A stretch of DNA of 64,000 bases, from assembly GCF_028863665.1 (NCBI RefSeq), contig NZ_JARBFX010000008.1, positions 186,001 to 250,000 of the forward strand. Reading direction: 5' to 3'. How positions within the stretch are numbered: position 1 is the first letter of the stretch; each line of letters starts with the position of its first letter. The notes under the pieces were generated by a model. That model had not been told where the DNA came from and searched no databases. It saw only the letters and a program-made list of their open reading frames with translations. This document shows, piece after piece, positions 17,222 to 25,174 of the stretch. A program made the translations under genes and the position numbers. The DNA comes from Aquabacter sediminis. GTDB lineage: Bacteria > Pseudomonadota > Alphaproteobacteria > Rhizobiales > Xanthobacteraceae.

Positions 17222-17308
17222 CCTTTCGGCACGACGGGCGTCGCGCCGAAACGCCTTGATCCCGCCCCGAGCGCCGGTCACAAGAAGGCGAGACCGGAAA
17301 GGACCCGC

Positions 17309-17908
17309 ATGACCTCCGACGCCGCCCCCCGCCGCACCCTCAATCCCGGCCTCAAGATCGGCCTGGAACTGGGTCCGCTGGTGCTGTTCTTCGCCGGCAA
17401 TGCCTATGGCGGCATCTATGTGGCCACGGGCCTGTTCATGGCGGCAACGCTGATCGCGCTGGCGGCCATGTGGATCCTGGCCCGGCGCATCGCGGTGATG
17501 CCGCTTATCTCGGCCCTGGTGGTGATGATCTTCGGCACGCTGACCATCGTCCTGCAGGACGACCACTTCATCAAGCTGAAGCCGACTTTGGTGAATGCCC
17601 TGTTCGCGGCGGCCCTCTTGGGCGGGCTGGTCTTCAAGAAGCCGCTGCTGCCCTATGTGTTCGACGGCATGGTGCGTCTCACGGACGAGGGCTGGCGCAT
17701 CCTCACCATCCGCTGGGGCGTGTTCTTCCTGGTGATGGCGGTGCTGAACGAGATCGTCTGGCGGTCCTTTTCCACCGACGCCTGGGTCAGCTTCAAGACC
17801 TTCGGCTATCTGCCGCTGACCTTCCTGTTCGCCTTCGCCCAGGCCCCGCTCATGGCGCGCTATGAGCTGAAAGCGCCGGACGGCCCTACTTCGGCGGAGA
17901 CGCGCTGA
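17309..17908 (+). CDS. yciB: septation protein A / YciB family (IspZ)
   Basis: Integral inner-membrane protein implicated in septation and envelope integrity. The 199 residues hold about five hydrophobic segments and typical YciB stretches GPLVLFFAGNAYGGIY and FGTLTIVLQDDHFIKLKPT. The ATG is preceded by GGAAAGGA. Its 3' end overlaps the convergent ccmG by 23 bases. Rhizobiales usually have this gene beside ccm genes and ftsY; ftsY is not present here. Confidence 0.92.
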   Translation: MTSDAAPRRTLNPGLKIGLELGPLVLFFAGNAYGGIYVATGLFMAATLIALAAMWILARRIAVMPLISALVVMIFGTLTIVLQDDHFIKLKPTLVNALFAAALLGGLVFKKPLLPYVFDGMVRLTDEGWRILTIRWGVFFLVMAVLNEIVWRSFSTDAWVSFKTFGYLPLTFLFAFAQAPLMARYELKAPDGPTSAETR

Positions 17909-18482
17909 CGCCGGAGGAGAGCCGCTCCACCAGCGGCATCAACGTATCGCGCACGGCGGCCTCGGTCAGCGGCCCGACGAATTTGTGGGCAATGGTGCCG
18001 TCCGGGGCGAGGACGAAGGTTTCCGGCACGCCATAGACGCCCCACTCGATGGCCGCGCGCCCATTGGGGTCGACGCCAACAGCCGCATAAGGCAGGCCAT
18101 ATTGGCCGAGGAAGCGGCGGGCATTGTCCGGCGCGTCCTTGTAATTGAGCCCGACGAGGCGCAGGCGCGGATCGCGCGACAGCGCCATGAGGATGGGGTG
18201 CTCCTCCCGGCACGGCGCGCACCAGGACGCCCAGACATTCATGAGCGTGACCCGGCCGGCAAGATCCGCGGGGACGAGGCCCGGCACCGGCTGCCCGTCC
18301 CGCATGAGGCCCGGAAGCGACGCCAGATCCAGCTTCGGCGCAGGGCGGCCCACAAGGGCGGAGGGAATGCGGGAGGGATCGCCTGCATAAAGCCGGATGA
18401 AGAACAGCCCCGCGAGCGCCGCGAAGACCAGCACCGGAAGCAGCAGGATCAGCCGGCGGCGGGACGGCGAGGCCGCGCTCAT
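17886..18482 (-). CDS. ccmG: thiol:disulfide interchange protein CcmG/DsbE
   Basis: Periplasmic membrane-anchored thioredoxin that reduces the apocytochrome c CxxCH thiols before heme attachment. An N-terminal anchor (residues 9-30) precedes a thioredoxin fold with the active site NVWASWCAPCREEHP (C88, C91) and the cis-proline region GVYGVPETF. The 198-residue length fits. The ATG overlaps the ccmD stop by four bases. It is third in the ccmC-ccmD-ccmG operon. Its C-terminal codons overlap yciB tail-to-tail. Confidence 0.94.
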   Translation of the reverse strand: MSAASPSRRRLILLLPVLVFAALAGLFFIRLYAGDPSRIPSALVGRPAPKLDLASLPGLMRDGQPVPGLVPADLAGRVTLMNVWASWCAPCREEHPILMALSRDPRLRLVGLNYKDAPDNARRFLGQYGLPYAAVGVDPNGRAAIEWGVYGVPETFVLAPDGTIAHKFVGPLTEAAVRDTLMPLVERLSSGVSASPPK

Positions 18483-18640
18483 GCGCCCCTCCGGTCGGAA
18501 CGGCGGCGCAGCCCGCGCGCCTCCAGCTCGGCCAAGGCCCGTTGTTGGCCGCGATAATCGAACCATAGCGTCGCGGTCAGCACGAGAAGGCCGAGGCCCG
18601 CCACGCCATAGGCGGCCAGGATGAAGAAGGCATGGCTCAT
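18479..18640 (-). CDS. ccmD: heme exporter protein CcmD
   Basis: Small 53-residue single-span membrane protein that helps release holo-CcmE from CcmABC. It reads MSHAFFILAAYGVAGLGLLV and then a basic tail, as in other CcmD proteins. ATGA overlaps join it to ccmC upstream and ccmG downstream, so all three are coupled. It is too short for many gene callers but is well supported by position and sequence. Confidence 0.92.
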   Translation of the reverse strand: MSHAFFILAAYGVAGLGLLVLTATLWFDYRGQQRALAELEARGLRRRSDRRGA

Positions 18641-19371
18641 GCGCCGGCGGCCTCCGCAGCGGCCCGCGCTTCCAGCGCCTGCACCCGCCGGCGCAGGATC
18701 TCGGTGCGCATGGCGAGGAGATGGAGCGAGATGAACAGGAAGGTAAAGCCCAGCGCGCACACCAGCAGCGGGCGCAGCAGCGAGCCGTCAATGGTCGGCC
18801 CGTCCATGCGGAAGACCGAGGCCGGCTGGTGGAGGGTGTTCCACCAATCCACCGAGAACTTGACGATGGGCACGTTGATGAAGCCCACCAGGGTCAGCAC
18901 GGCTGCCGCCCGTCCGGCCCGGCTTGGGTCATCAATGGCGGCGCGCAGGGCCATGAGGCCGAGATAGAGCAGGAACAGCACCAGTACCGAGGTCAGGCGC
19001 GCGTCCCACACCCAATAGGTGCCCCACATGGGCCGTCCCCACAGGGCACCCGTGACCAGGCACAAGAAGGTGAAGGTCGCCCCGATGGGCGCCGCCGCCT
19101 TGTGGGAGACATCGGCCAAAGGATGGCGCCAGACCAGGATGCCCAGCGCCGAGGCCGCCATCAGCGAATAGCCGAACATGGCGAGCCACGCGAAGGGCAC
19201 GTGGATGTACATGATCCGCACCGTCTCACCCTGCTGGTAGTCCGCCGGGGCGGCAAAGGCCAGGGCAAGGCCGGCGGCCAGGAACAGCACCGCCGCACCG
19301 GCGGTCCAAGGAAGGAGCCGGCCGGACAGGGCCAGGAAGCGGGTGGGGTTTGCCAGATCGAGCAGCGCCAT
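18637..19371 (-). CDS. ccmC: heme transporter subunit CcmC
   Basis: Six-span membrane protein that presents heme to CcmE in cytochrome c maturation. The 244 residues include the tryptophan-rich WD region (MWGTYWVWDARLTS), flanked by conserved histidines in MYIHVPFAWLAM and NTLHQPAS. It starts at ATG 19371 and leads the ccmC-ccmD-ccmG operon. It lacks ccmA-ccmB upstream; those lie at 1815-3139 on the plus strand, which points to an operon split by inversion. Confidence 0.95.
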   Translation of the reverse strand: MALLDLANPTRFLALSGRLLPWTAGAAVLFLAAGLALAFAAPADYQQGETVRIMYIHVPFAWLAMFGYSLMAASALGILVWRHPLADVSHKAAAPIGATFTFLCLVTGALWGRPMWGTYWVWDARLTSVLVLFLLYLGLMALRAAIDDPSRAGRAAAVLTLVGFINVPIVKFSVDWWNTLHQPASVFRMDGPTIDGSLLRPLLVCALGFTFLFISLHLLAMRTEILRRRVQALEARAAAEAAGA

Positions 19372-19524
19372 GACCGCCTTCTAGACGAGTTCTCGAAGCG
19401 GGGGGAGTGGGACCATTCCTGAGGTGCCTTCCCTTCGGTACGTTTTCACCTTGCGAGACTTTCGTTTAACGTGAAGCGCCATTCATGGAGCCGTCCCTCG
19501 GCTCCCTCCGTTCCGGAGCCCAGC

Positions 19525-21102
19525 GTGCCCCGCCGCCTCGTTCCCGCCCTCCTCCTGCTCGCGCTCCTGCTTGGGATTGGCACCCTCATCGGGCGCGCCG
19601 GATTCGTGGTGCTGAATGTGCCGGAAGCCGTCACGGCCGGCGCTTTCGAGGCCATGCGGAGCGACCTGCGGCAGATGCGGGCCTTTCTCCAGCGCATGCC
19701 GAAGGGCGCGGACCTGCACACTCACCTGTCCGGCGCTGTCTATGCCGAGCGGCTGATCGCCTGGGCGGCGCAGGACGGGCTGTGCCTCAGCCAACCGGAG
19801 AAGGTGCTGGTCCAACGCCCCGCCGACGCGCGCGAGGATGCACCCTGCGGCGCCGATCCCGGCCTGATTCCGGTGGCGCAGGCCGTGTCCGGCCCGGGCA
19901 GCCAGACGGTGTATGGCCTGCTGGTGGACGCCTATTCCATGCGGGCGTTCGTGCCAACGCCGCAGGTGCCCTCGGGCCACGACCAGTTCTTCGCCACCTT
20001 CGGCAAGTTCGGCGCGGCCACCGGCGGGGCCGACACGCCGAACCGCCTGGAACGGCTGGCCGAAATGACCGCCGACCAGCTGCGCGCCTATGACGCCGCC
20101 GCGGTCCAATATGCCGAGTTCATGTTCACCTTCCTGGAGAGTGCGGAGCGGCGGCGCCTGGCCGCTGCCATCGGCACCGAGACCGAGCCGAAGGCCATGC
20201 TGGCAGCCCTTCAACAGGCGGGGCTGAAGGATTTCGTGCGGCGGCGCGCCGACGAACTGGAGGGACTGAGGGGGCGCATCGAGGCCCTGCTCGGCTGCGC
20301 CGGCGGCAAGGACCGGCCGGGCTGCGGCGTTGGCTACAGCTTCATCGCGCAGGTGAACCGCAACGCTCCGCCTGCCGAGGTGTTCGTCCAGACAGCGGTG
20401 GCGGCCGCCCTCGTGCGCACGGCGCCGCGCCTGGTGGTGGGGCTGAATTTCGTGGGGCCGGAGGACCATCGCACCGCACTGCGCGACTATCACACGCACA
20501 TGGCCTATGTGGCCGCCCTCGCCCCGCCCGACGTGCCGGTCGCCCTGCATGCGGGCGAGCTGTGGCTCGGCCTCGTGCCGCCCGCCGATCTCGATTTTCA
20601 TATTCGGGAGGCGGTGGAGGTGGCTGGCGCGCGGCGCATCGGCCACGGCACCGCCATCGGCTTCGAGCGCGACATGCCCGGCCTGCTGGCGGAGATGGCA
20701 CGCCGCGAGGTGGCGGTGGAGATCGCGCTGACCTCCTCGGACCTGATCCTGGGCGTGCGGGGCCGGGAGCATCCCATCTCCACCTATGTGGCCGCCGGGG
20801 TTCCCGTGGTGCTGGCTACCGATGATGCGGGGGTCTCCCGCATCGACCTCACCCACGAATTCGTGCGGGCGGCGCGCGACCATGGCTTCGATTATCGAGC
20901 GCTGAAAGCCTTCGCCTACAACGCCATCCGCTATGCCTTCCTGCCGGCGGCGGAAAAGGAGGCGCAGATGCGCAAGCTCGCGGTCGCCTTCTCGACCTTC
21001 GAGCGAACGGAAGTGCGGCGCCTGTCCTTTGGGGAGCGGGCACGCGCGATCCTGTCCGAGATCATGCGCGGCGCCAAGGCGGGCGGCGGCGCGAACCTGT
21101 AG
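19525..21102 (+). CDS. adenosine deaminase family protein, exported or anchored
   Basis: Metal-dependent deaminase of the adenosine deaminase/ADGF group, probably acting outside the cytosol. A basic start and a hydrophobic segment (LVPALLLLALLLGIG) form a signal or anchor. Metal and active-site motifs are DLHTHLSG, ALHAGEL, RIGHGTAI and LATDDAG. At about 525 residues it is much longer than cytosolic ADA (~340), like the ADGF class. The GTG at 19525 has GGAG 6 bases upstream; a GTG at 19471 without ribosome site would add 18 residues. It may salvage extracellular nucleosides; the exact substrate is open. Confidence 0.83.
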   Translation: MPRRLVPALLLLALLLGIGTLIGRAGFVVLNVPEAVTAGAFEAMRSDLRQMRAFLQRMPKGADLHTHLSGAVYAERLIAWAAQDGLCLSQPEKVLVQRPADAREDAPCGADPGLIPVAQAVSGPGSQTVYGLLVDAYSMRAFVPTPQVPSGHDQFFATFGKFGAATGGADTPNRLERLAEMTADQLRAYDAAAVQYAEFMFTFLESAERRRLAAAIGTETEPKAMLAALQQAGLKDFVRRRADELEGLRGRIEALLGCAGGKDRPGCGVGYSFIAQVNRNAPPAEVFVQTAVAAALVRTAPRLVVGLNFVGPEDHRTALRDYHTHMAYVAALAPPDVPVALHAGELWLGLVPPADLDFHIREAVEVAGARRIGHGTAIGFERDMPGLLAEMARREVAVEIALTSSDLILGVRGREHPISTYVAAGVPVVLATDDAGVSRIDLTHEFVRAARDHGFDYRALKAFAYNAIRYAFLPAAEKEAQMRKLAVAFSTFERTEVRRLSFGERARAILSEIMRGAKAGGGANL

Positions 21103-21179
21103 GACCTGATCGCGACAGGTGGAGCCGGCCTGATCGGTGGAACGTGCTCTAACCTATTGGATAGAGACGGTTTCACCCC

Positions 21180-21211
21180 TCCCATTGAATCGTCGAAGCG
21201 ATTCAATGGGA
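21180..21211. repeat. 13-bp perfect inverted repeat
   Basis: TCCCATTGAATCG and CGATTCAATGGGA separated by TCGAAG. It lies between convergent stops of the deaminase and the membrane protein, with ATGCTCTAGA beyond. It may act as a terminator, or be one copy of a dispersed intergenic repeat; the similar GTGCTCTAA at about 21144 supports the second idea weakly. Confidence 0.7.
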
Positions 21212-21220
21212 GAGAATGCT

Positions 21221-21823
21221 CTAGAAGGGCAGCACCTCGGCAAGCATCAGCAGGTTGACGGTGGCCAGCAGCAGGAGGTTCCAGGGTTTCCCGCGCACGA
21301 ACAGCAGCGCCATCAAGACGGGAACGGTGAGGACCTCCAGCAGCCCGCCAAACGTGTCGTCGGCCCCCGGCATCGCGTCGAAGATCCCGCTCTGGCGGTA
21401 GAATTCCAGGGCCAGCACGGCGCAGATGGTGAGCAGGTTGACGGCCAGGATGCCGCCCAGAACCGTGCGGCGCACCACCAGGTAATAGTCATCATAGTCC
21501 GGCCACTGCTTGGGCTCGGCCGGAAAGACCATGGTGGAGAGGGCGTAATAGCCGCCGATCAGCACCATCATGGAGACGAGGCTGGGATAGGTGCCCGGCA
21601 GAAGCGGGCCGAAATGCTGGAAATTGATCCAGAACGTCATCTGGTCCAGCACCATCATGGTGCCGAGCAAGGGCACCAGCCAGCCGATGCGCACCGCGCC
21701 CGGCCGTACGTCCTCCGCCTTGAGCCGGATCCGCACCACGCGGGCGAATCCTTTCAGCACCTCGGCAATGGCCAGCCCCAGAAGCAGCGCGAACAGCCGC
21801 GAGACCACCTCGAACTCACCCAT
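21221..21823 (-). CDS. unknown multi-pass membrane protein
   Basis: A 200-residue protein with about five to six hydrophobic segments: residues 8-25, 45-65, 82-102, 120-143 and 160-197. Charged loops include PAEPKQWPDYDDYY. It begins MGEFEVVSRLFALLLGLAIA, a start I have seen in uncharacterised alphaproteobacterial membrane proteins. No function can be assigned. It is convergent with the deaminase gene. Confidence 0.75.
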   Translation of the reverse strand: MGEFEVVSRLFALLLGLAIAEVLKGFARVVRIRLKAEDVRPGAVRIGWLVPLLGTMMVLDQMTFWINFQHFGPLLPGTYPSLVSMMVLIGGYYALSTMVFPAEPKQWPDYDDYYLVVRRTVLGGILAVNLLTICAVLALEFYRQSGIFDAMPGADDTFGGLLEVLTVPVLMALLFVRGKPWNLLLLATVNLLMLAEVLPF

Positions 21824-21934
21824 GGGCCCCCATCCCGCCTGATGATGCGATGCCGCACAGTGTCGCCGGGCCGCGAAAAAGCCAAGCCGGTGCCCGGTGG
21901 CGCGCGGCCTGCCCCCAAGACGCCGAGACGGACA

Positions 21935-22999
21935 CTAGGCGTACTCCGAAACCTCCACCCGATTCCGGCCCCGGCGCTTGGCCGCATACATGGCAAGGTC
22001 TGCCGCCCGCACCAGGGCGTCCGGTGTCAGATGGGGCGGCTGTGATACCGCCACGCCCACGGAGAGGGTCACACCAATGGGCTGCCCTCCCACGTCAACA
22101 GACATCCGCTCCGCTTCGGCCCGCACCCGCTCGGCGATCTGCCGGGCGGTCTCCCCGTTGGCGCCGGGGAGAAAGATGGCGAACTCTTCTCCGCCGATGC
22201 GCGCCACCTGGTCCTGCTGTCGCACGGCGCCTTGCAGAACACCGGAAAGGGCCTTGAGCACCGCATCGCCGCCGGCATGGCCGAACCGGTCATTGATCGG
22301 CTTGAAATGGTCCACGTCCACGAACAGCACCGCCACGGACCGAAGCAGACCGAAATCGGACATCTCGGCGTCCATGGCCTCATGGAAGGCGCGCAGGTTG
22401 AGCAAGCCGGTCAGGGGATCGAGGCGTGCGGCGGCATCCAGCACCACATTCTGCTGCGCCACCAGACGCAGCGCGTGCGTCGCCTGGCGGTGGAAGATGC
22501 GAAAAAACTGGCCGGTGAGCGCAAGGGTGATCAGGAACGTCGCGGCCGCGACCGGGCTTACGGCCATGGCGCCGCGGCCGACGGCGGTGGCGAACACCGC
22601 ATAGGAGATGAGGAGCGCCAGGAAGGCAGCGCGGTAGCCGAGCACGAACAGAACCGCACCAAGCGCCGGATAGAAAAGAAGAATGCGGAACTGGTCCGAC
22701 GGCATGAGGAACTGGGCAGCGGCGATGTAGAGGTACAGGGCGACAAAAAAAGCAATCGCGACGCGCCGGTGCGGCATCCAGTGCCGCCGCAGAGTGACGA
22801 GCAGGGCGAGCGTGACCAAGGCGAAGCCGACGGTGTTGGCAAGGTGGATCGGCTCTACCACCAGCCATCGGCCGAGGACGCCCACCAGGAACGCACCCGC
22901 CCAGACCAGAGATAGCCCCAGCACCGCCGACAGGAAGCTCTGCGAGATCAGCTCCTCTTCCGGCAGGAGCGGAGCATGCGGGTCGACGCGTGAAAACAT
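21935..22999 (-). CDS. membrane diguanylate cyclase
   Basis: Makes the second messenger cyclic di-GMP. About six hydrophobic segments in residues 25-185 anchor it in the membrane. A GGDEF domain follows, with the catalytic GGEEF inside VARIGGEEFAIFLPGANGE. An inhibitory I-site RQQD lies five residues upstream, so product feedback is likely. The 354 residues contain no EAL domain. No sensor domain of known type is recognisable. ATG at 22999. Confidence 0.93.
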   Translation of the reverse strand: MFSRVDPHAPLLPEEELISQSFLSAVLGLSLVWAGAFLVGVLGRWLVVEPIHLANTVGFALVTLALLVTLRRHWMPHRRVAIAFFVALYLYIAAAQFLMPSDQFRILLFYPALGAVLFVLGYRAAFLALLISYAVFATAVGRGAMAVSPVAAATFLITLALTGQFFRIFHRQATHALRLVAQQNVVLDAAARLDPLTGLLNLRAFHEAMDAEMSDFGLLRSVAVLFVDVDHFKPINDRFGHAGGDAVLKALSGVLQGAVRQQDQVARIGGEEFAIFLPGANGETARQIAERVRAEAERMSVDVGGQPIGVTLSVGVAVSQPPHLTPDALVRAADLAMYAAKRRGRNRVEVSEYA

Positions 23000-23148
23000 C
23001 CCAGGCTCCGACAGCTGCGCGCATTACCCAGGGTCTTCGTACGGCTGAGAGGTCGCTTGGATCAACCGATTGCTGCTCCTTTTGGGGCGCGGCCAAAATT
23101 TATACAGCTGCGGACGTTTTGGAGGTTTTATGAAACCTCTGGATGCGC

Positions 23149-23931
23149 CTATTGCGGCAAGGAGGCGGAGATCTTCTGGGCGGCATCCAGCAATACTGGG
23201 AGGAACCGGGACTTCAACACCTCGGCGGAATTGCGCCCCACATGGGTGGAGACGTTCAGGGCCGCCAGCACCTCAGAGCGCCGGTTGCGCACGGGGACAG
23301 CGATGGAGCGCAGGCCCATCTCCAATTCCTGGTCCACCAGCGTCCAGCCCTGCCGGCGGGAGGTTTCCACCGCGTCCTTCAGTGCCACCATATTGGCCAC
23401 CGTCCGCTCGGTCCGCTGCTCCAGCTTCACCCGGTCGTAGAAGACCGCCAGTTCCGCGGGTGGCAGGCCGGCCAGCAAGGTCCGGCCCATGGAGGTGCAG
23501 AAGGCCGGCAGGCGGCTGCCGATGGACAGGCCGATGGTCATCACCCGCTCGGTGGGAACGCGCGCCACATAGACGATGTCGAGCCCATCCAGCACCGAGA
23601 GCGAGCAGGATTCCTGCAACTCGTTCACCACATCCCGCATGATGGGCTGGGCCACCTCCCACATGGGCAGGGAGGACAGATAGGAGAAGCCGAGGTCCAG
23701 CACCTTGGGGCGCAGGGAAAAATACTTGCCGTCGGTCTCGGCATAATTCTCCCGCACCAGGGTCAGGAGGAAGCGCCGCGCCGCCGCGCGGGAGAGGCCG
23801 GTATGCTGGGCCACCTCGCTCAAGGTCATGCGCGGCTTGTAGCGGGTGAAGGTGCGGATGACTTCCAGGCCACGCACGAGGGACTGGATATAGTCCTTGT
23901 CCTCGCTTTCCCCGCTCGCCCGCCCGCTCAT
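23149..23931 (-). CDS. IclR family regulator, PcaR/PobR type
   Basis: Likely controls the adjacent aromatic-catabolic genes. The N-terminal helix-turn-helix (LSEVAQHTGLSRAAARRFLL) is followed by an IclR effector domain (residues 85-258) with VPVRNRRSEVLAALNVSTH near the end. The beginning DYIQSLVRGLEVIRTF is characteristic of PcaR/PcaU/PobR regulators. It overlaps the upstream dehydrogenase by four bases. The intergenic region beyond has two 15-bp near-palindromes of the PcaR type. The effector is presumably beta-ketoadipate or another pathway intermediate (inference). Confidence 0.9.
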   Translation of the reverse strand: MSGRASGESEDKDYIQSLVRGLEVIRTFTRYKPRMTLSEVAQHTGLSRAAARRFLLTLVRENYAETDGKYFSLRPKVLDLGFSYLSSLPMWEVAQPIMRDVVNELQESCSLSVLDGLDIVYVARVPTERVMTIGLSIGSRLPAFCTSMGRTLLAGLPPAELAVFYDRVKLEQRTERTVANMVALKDAVETSRRQGWTLVDQELEMGLRSIAVPVRNRRSEVLAALNVSTHVGRNSAEVLKSRFLPVLLDAAQKISASLPQ

Positions 23932-24923
23932 TCCGCGCCCCCGCCGCCGGGCTTTCCGCCCGCTGCGTCATCATAGCCGTCCTCGGCCGCGCGTGCAGCG
24001 GCGAGCGCCGCCATGAGGCGGTCGTCGCGCCAGGCGACGCGGGCCTCCCAGTCCTCCAGCGGCAGGAGCGCGCGGCGCTGGGCGGCGGCGCGGGCGACGA
24101 GGTCCTCGTCCCACTGATCCGGCTGGCCGCGCTCGGCGCCCATCTGCGCATAGCGCGCGCCCATGCGGCGGGCATGCTCGGCAAGGCCGCCGCGATAGTT
24201 GAGGTCGGCGGTCTCGAACGGCCCGATGAGCGACCAGCGCAGGCCGAGGCCGCCGGTCATCACCTGGTCGATGTCATTCACATCCGCGATGCCTTCCTTC
24301 AGCATCCAATAGGCCTCGCGCAACACCGCGCCCTGGAGGCGGTTGTAGATGAAGCCGTTGACCTCCCGCTTCAGCTCCACCGGCCGCTGGCCCGCACCCG
24401 CCATGAGCGCCCGGGTTGCGGCGAGGGCGGCCGGGTCGGTCCAGGGGGCAGGCACCAGCTCGACGATGGGCAGCAGGTAGACCGGGTTCGCCGGGTGGGC
24501 GACGAGGCAGCGATGGCGGCCCGGCAGGTGGTCGGTGAAGTCGGAGGCGGGGAAGGAGGAGGTCGAGCTGGCGAGCACCGCATCGGCGGGCGCGCGCCGG
24601 TCCAGTTCGGCGAACAGGTCGCGCTTGAGGTCGAGCTTCTCCAGCACGCTTTCCTGCACATGGACGACGCCCGCAACGGCTGCGTCCAGGTCTGCCGTCG
24701 TCGAGATGCGGGCGAGCACAAGGTCGGGCGCCTCGTCCAGGAGGCCGTGGGCGCGCAGACCGTCCAGGCGGCGGGCGATGCCGGCCGGAGCCGCGGCCAG
24801 AACCTCGGCGCTGACATCGTAAAGGCGCACGCGCGCCCCCGCGCGGGCGAAGACGATGGCCCAGCCGAGCCCCATGCTGCCCGCCCCCACCAGGGCCACG
24901 GAGCGCCCTTCCAACTGAGCCAT
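23928..24923 (-). CDS. 3-hydroxyacyl-CoA dehydrogenase-like (lambda-crystallin group)
   Basis: NAD-dependent dehydrogenase of the L-carnitine/L-gulonate 3-dehydrogenase group. The Rossmann motif LVGAGSMGLGWAIVFARAG is at the N-terminus, VAHPANPVYLLPIVELVP follows, and the C-terminal helical domain includes EVNGFIYNRLQGAVLREAYW. A strong AGGAGG ribosome site precedes ATG 24923. It is co-transcribed with the IclR gene and divergent from pcaF, so it probably oxidises a hydroxy acid or hydroxyacyl-CoA in the same pathway. The substrate is not known. Confidence 0.87.
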   Translation of the reverse strand: MAQLEGRSVALVGAGSMGLGWAIVFARAGARVRLYDVSAEVLAAAPAGIARRLDGLRAHGLLDEAPDLVLARISTTADLDAAVAGVVHVQESVLEKLDLKRDLFAELDRRAPADAVLASSTSSFPASDFTDHLPGRHRCLVAHPANPVYLLPIVELVPAPWTDPAALAATRALMAGAGQRPVELKREVNGFIYNRLQGAVLREAYWMLKEGIADVNDIDQVMTGGLGLRWSLIGPFETADLNYRGGLAEHARRMGARYAQMGAERGQPDQWDEDLVARAAAQRRALLPLEDWEARVAWRDDRLMAALAAARAAEDGYDDAAGGKPGGGGAE

Positions 24924-24955
24924 GCGCGCCTCCTTGTGCGACTGACGTACTCAAT

Positions 24956-24970
24956 GTTCGCAATGCGCAC
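24956..24970. promoter_or_regulatory. PcaR-type operator candidate, left
   Basis: GTTCGCAATGCGCAC is a near-palindrome (12 of 15 positions agree with its own reverse complement). It shares GTTCG and CGCAC ends with the PcaR/PobR-type box as I know it. It lies 33 bases before the start of the divergent dehydrogenase-iclR pair. Confidence 0.55.
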
Positions 24971-25141
24971 AGAACGCAATCCCCTCGCCCCTGTCAAGGC
25001 GGCAATTTAAAGCGACGCCAAAGCATCAGAATTTGAGATTATTTCCAATGACTTCCCGCGATTGCTCTGATTTCGTGTGCAGCCGCAACATCGAATCTCG
25101 TTGACGCCGTCGCGCTTGCGGCCCACACAAGACTGAAATTT

Positions 25142-25156
25142 GTTCGCATTACGAAC
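25142..25156. promoter_or_regulatory. PcaR-type operator candidate, right
   Basis: GTTCGCATTACGAAC, with perfect GTTCG/CGAAC arms, is closely similar to the left site at 24956. It lies 19 bases before the pcaF start, where a bound IclR protein could control the plus-strand operon. Confidence 0.55.
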
Positions 25157-25174
25157 ATGAGATTTGGGGAGCCA

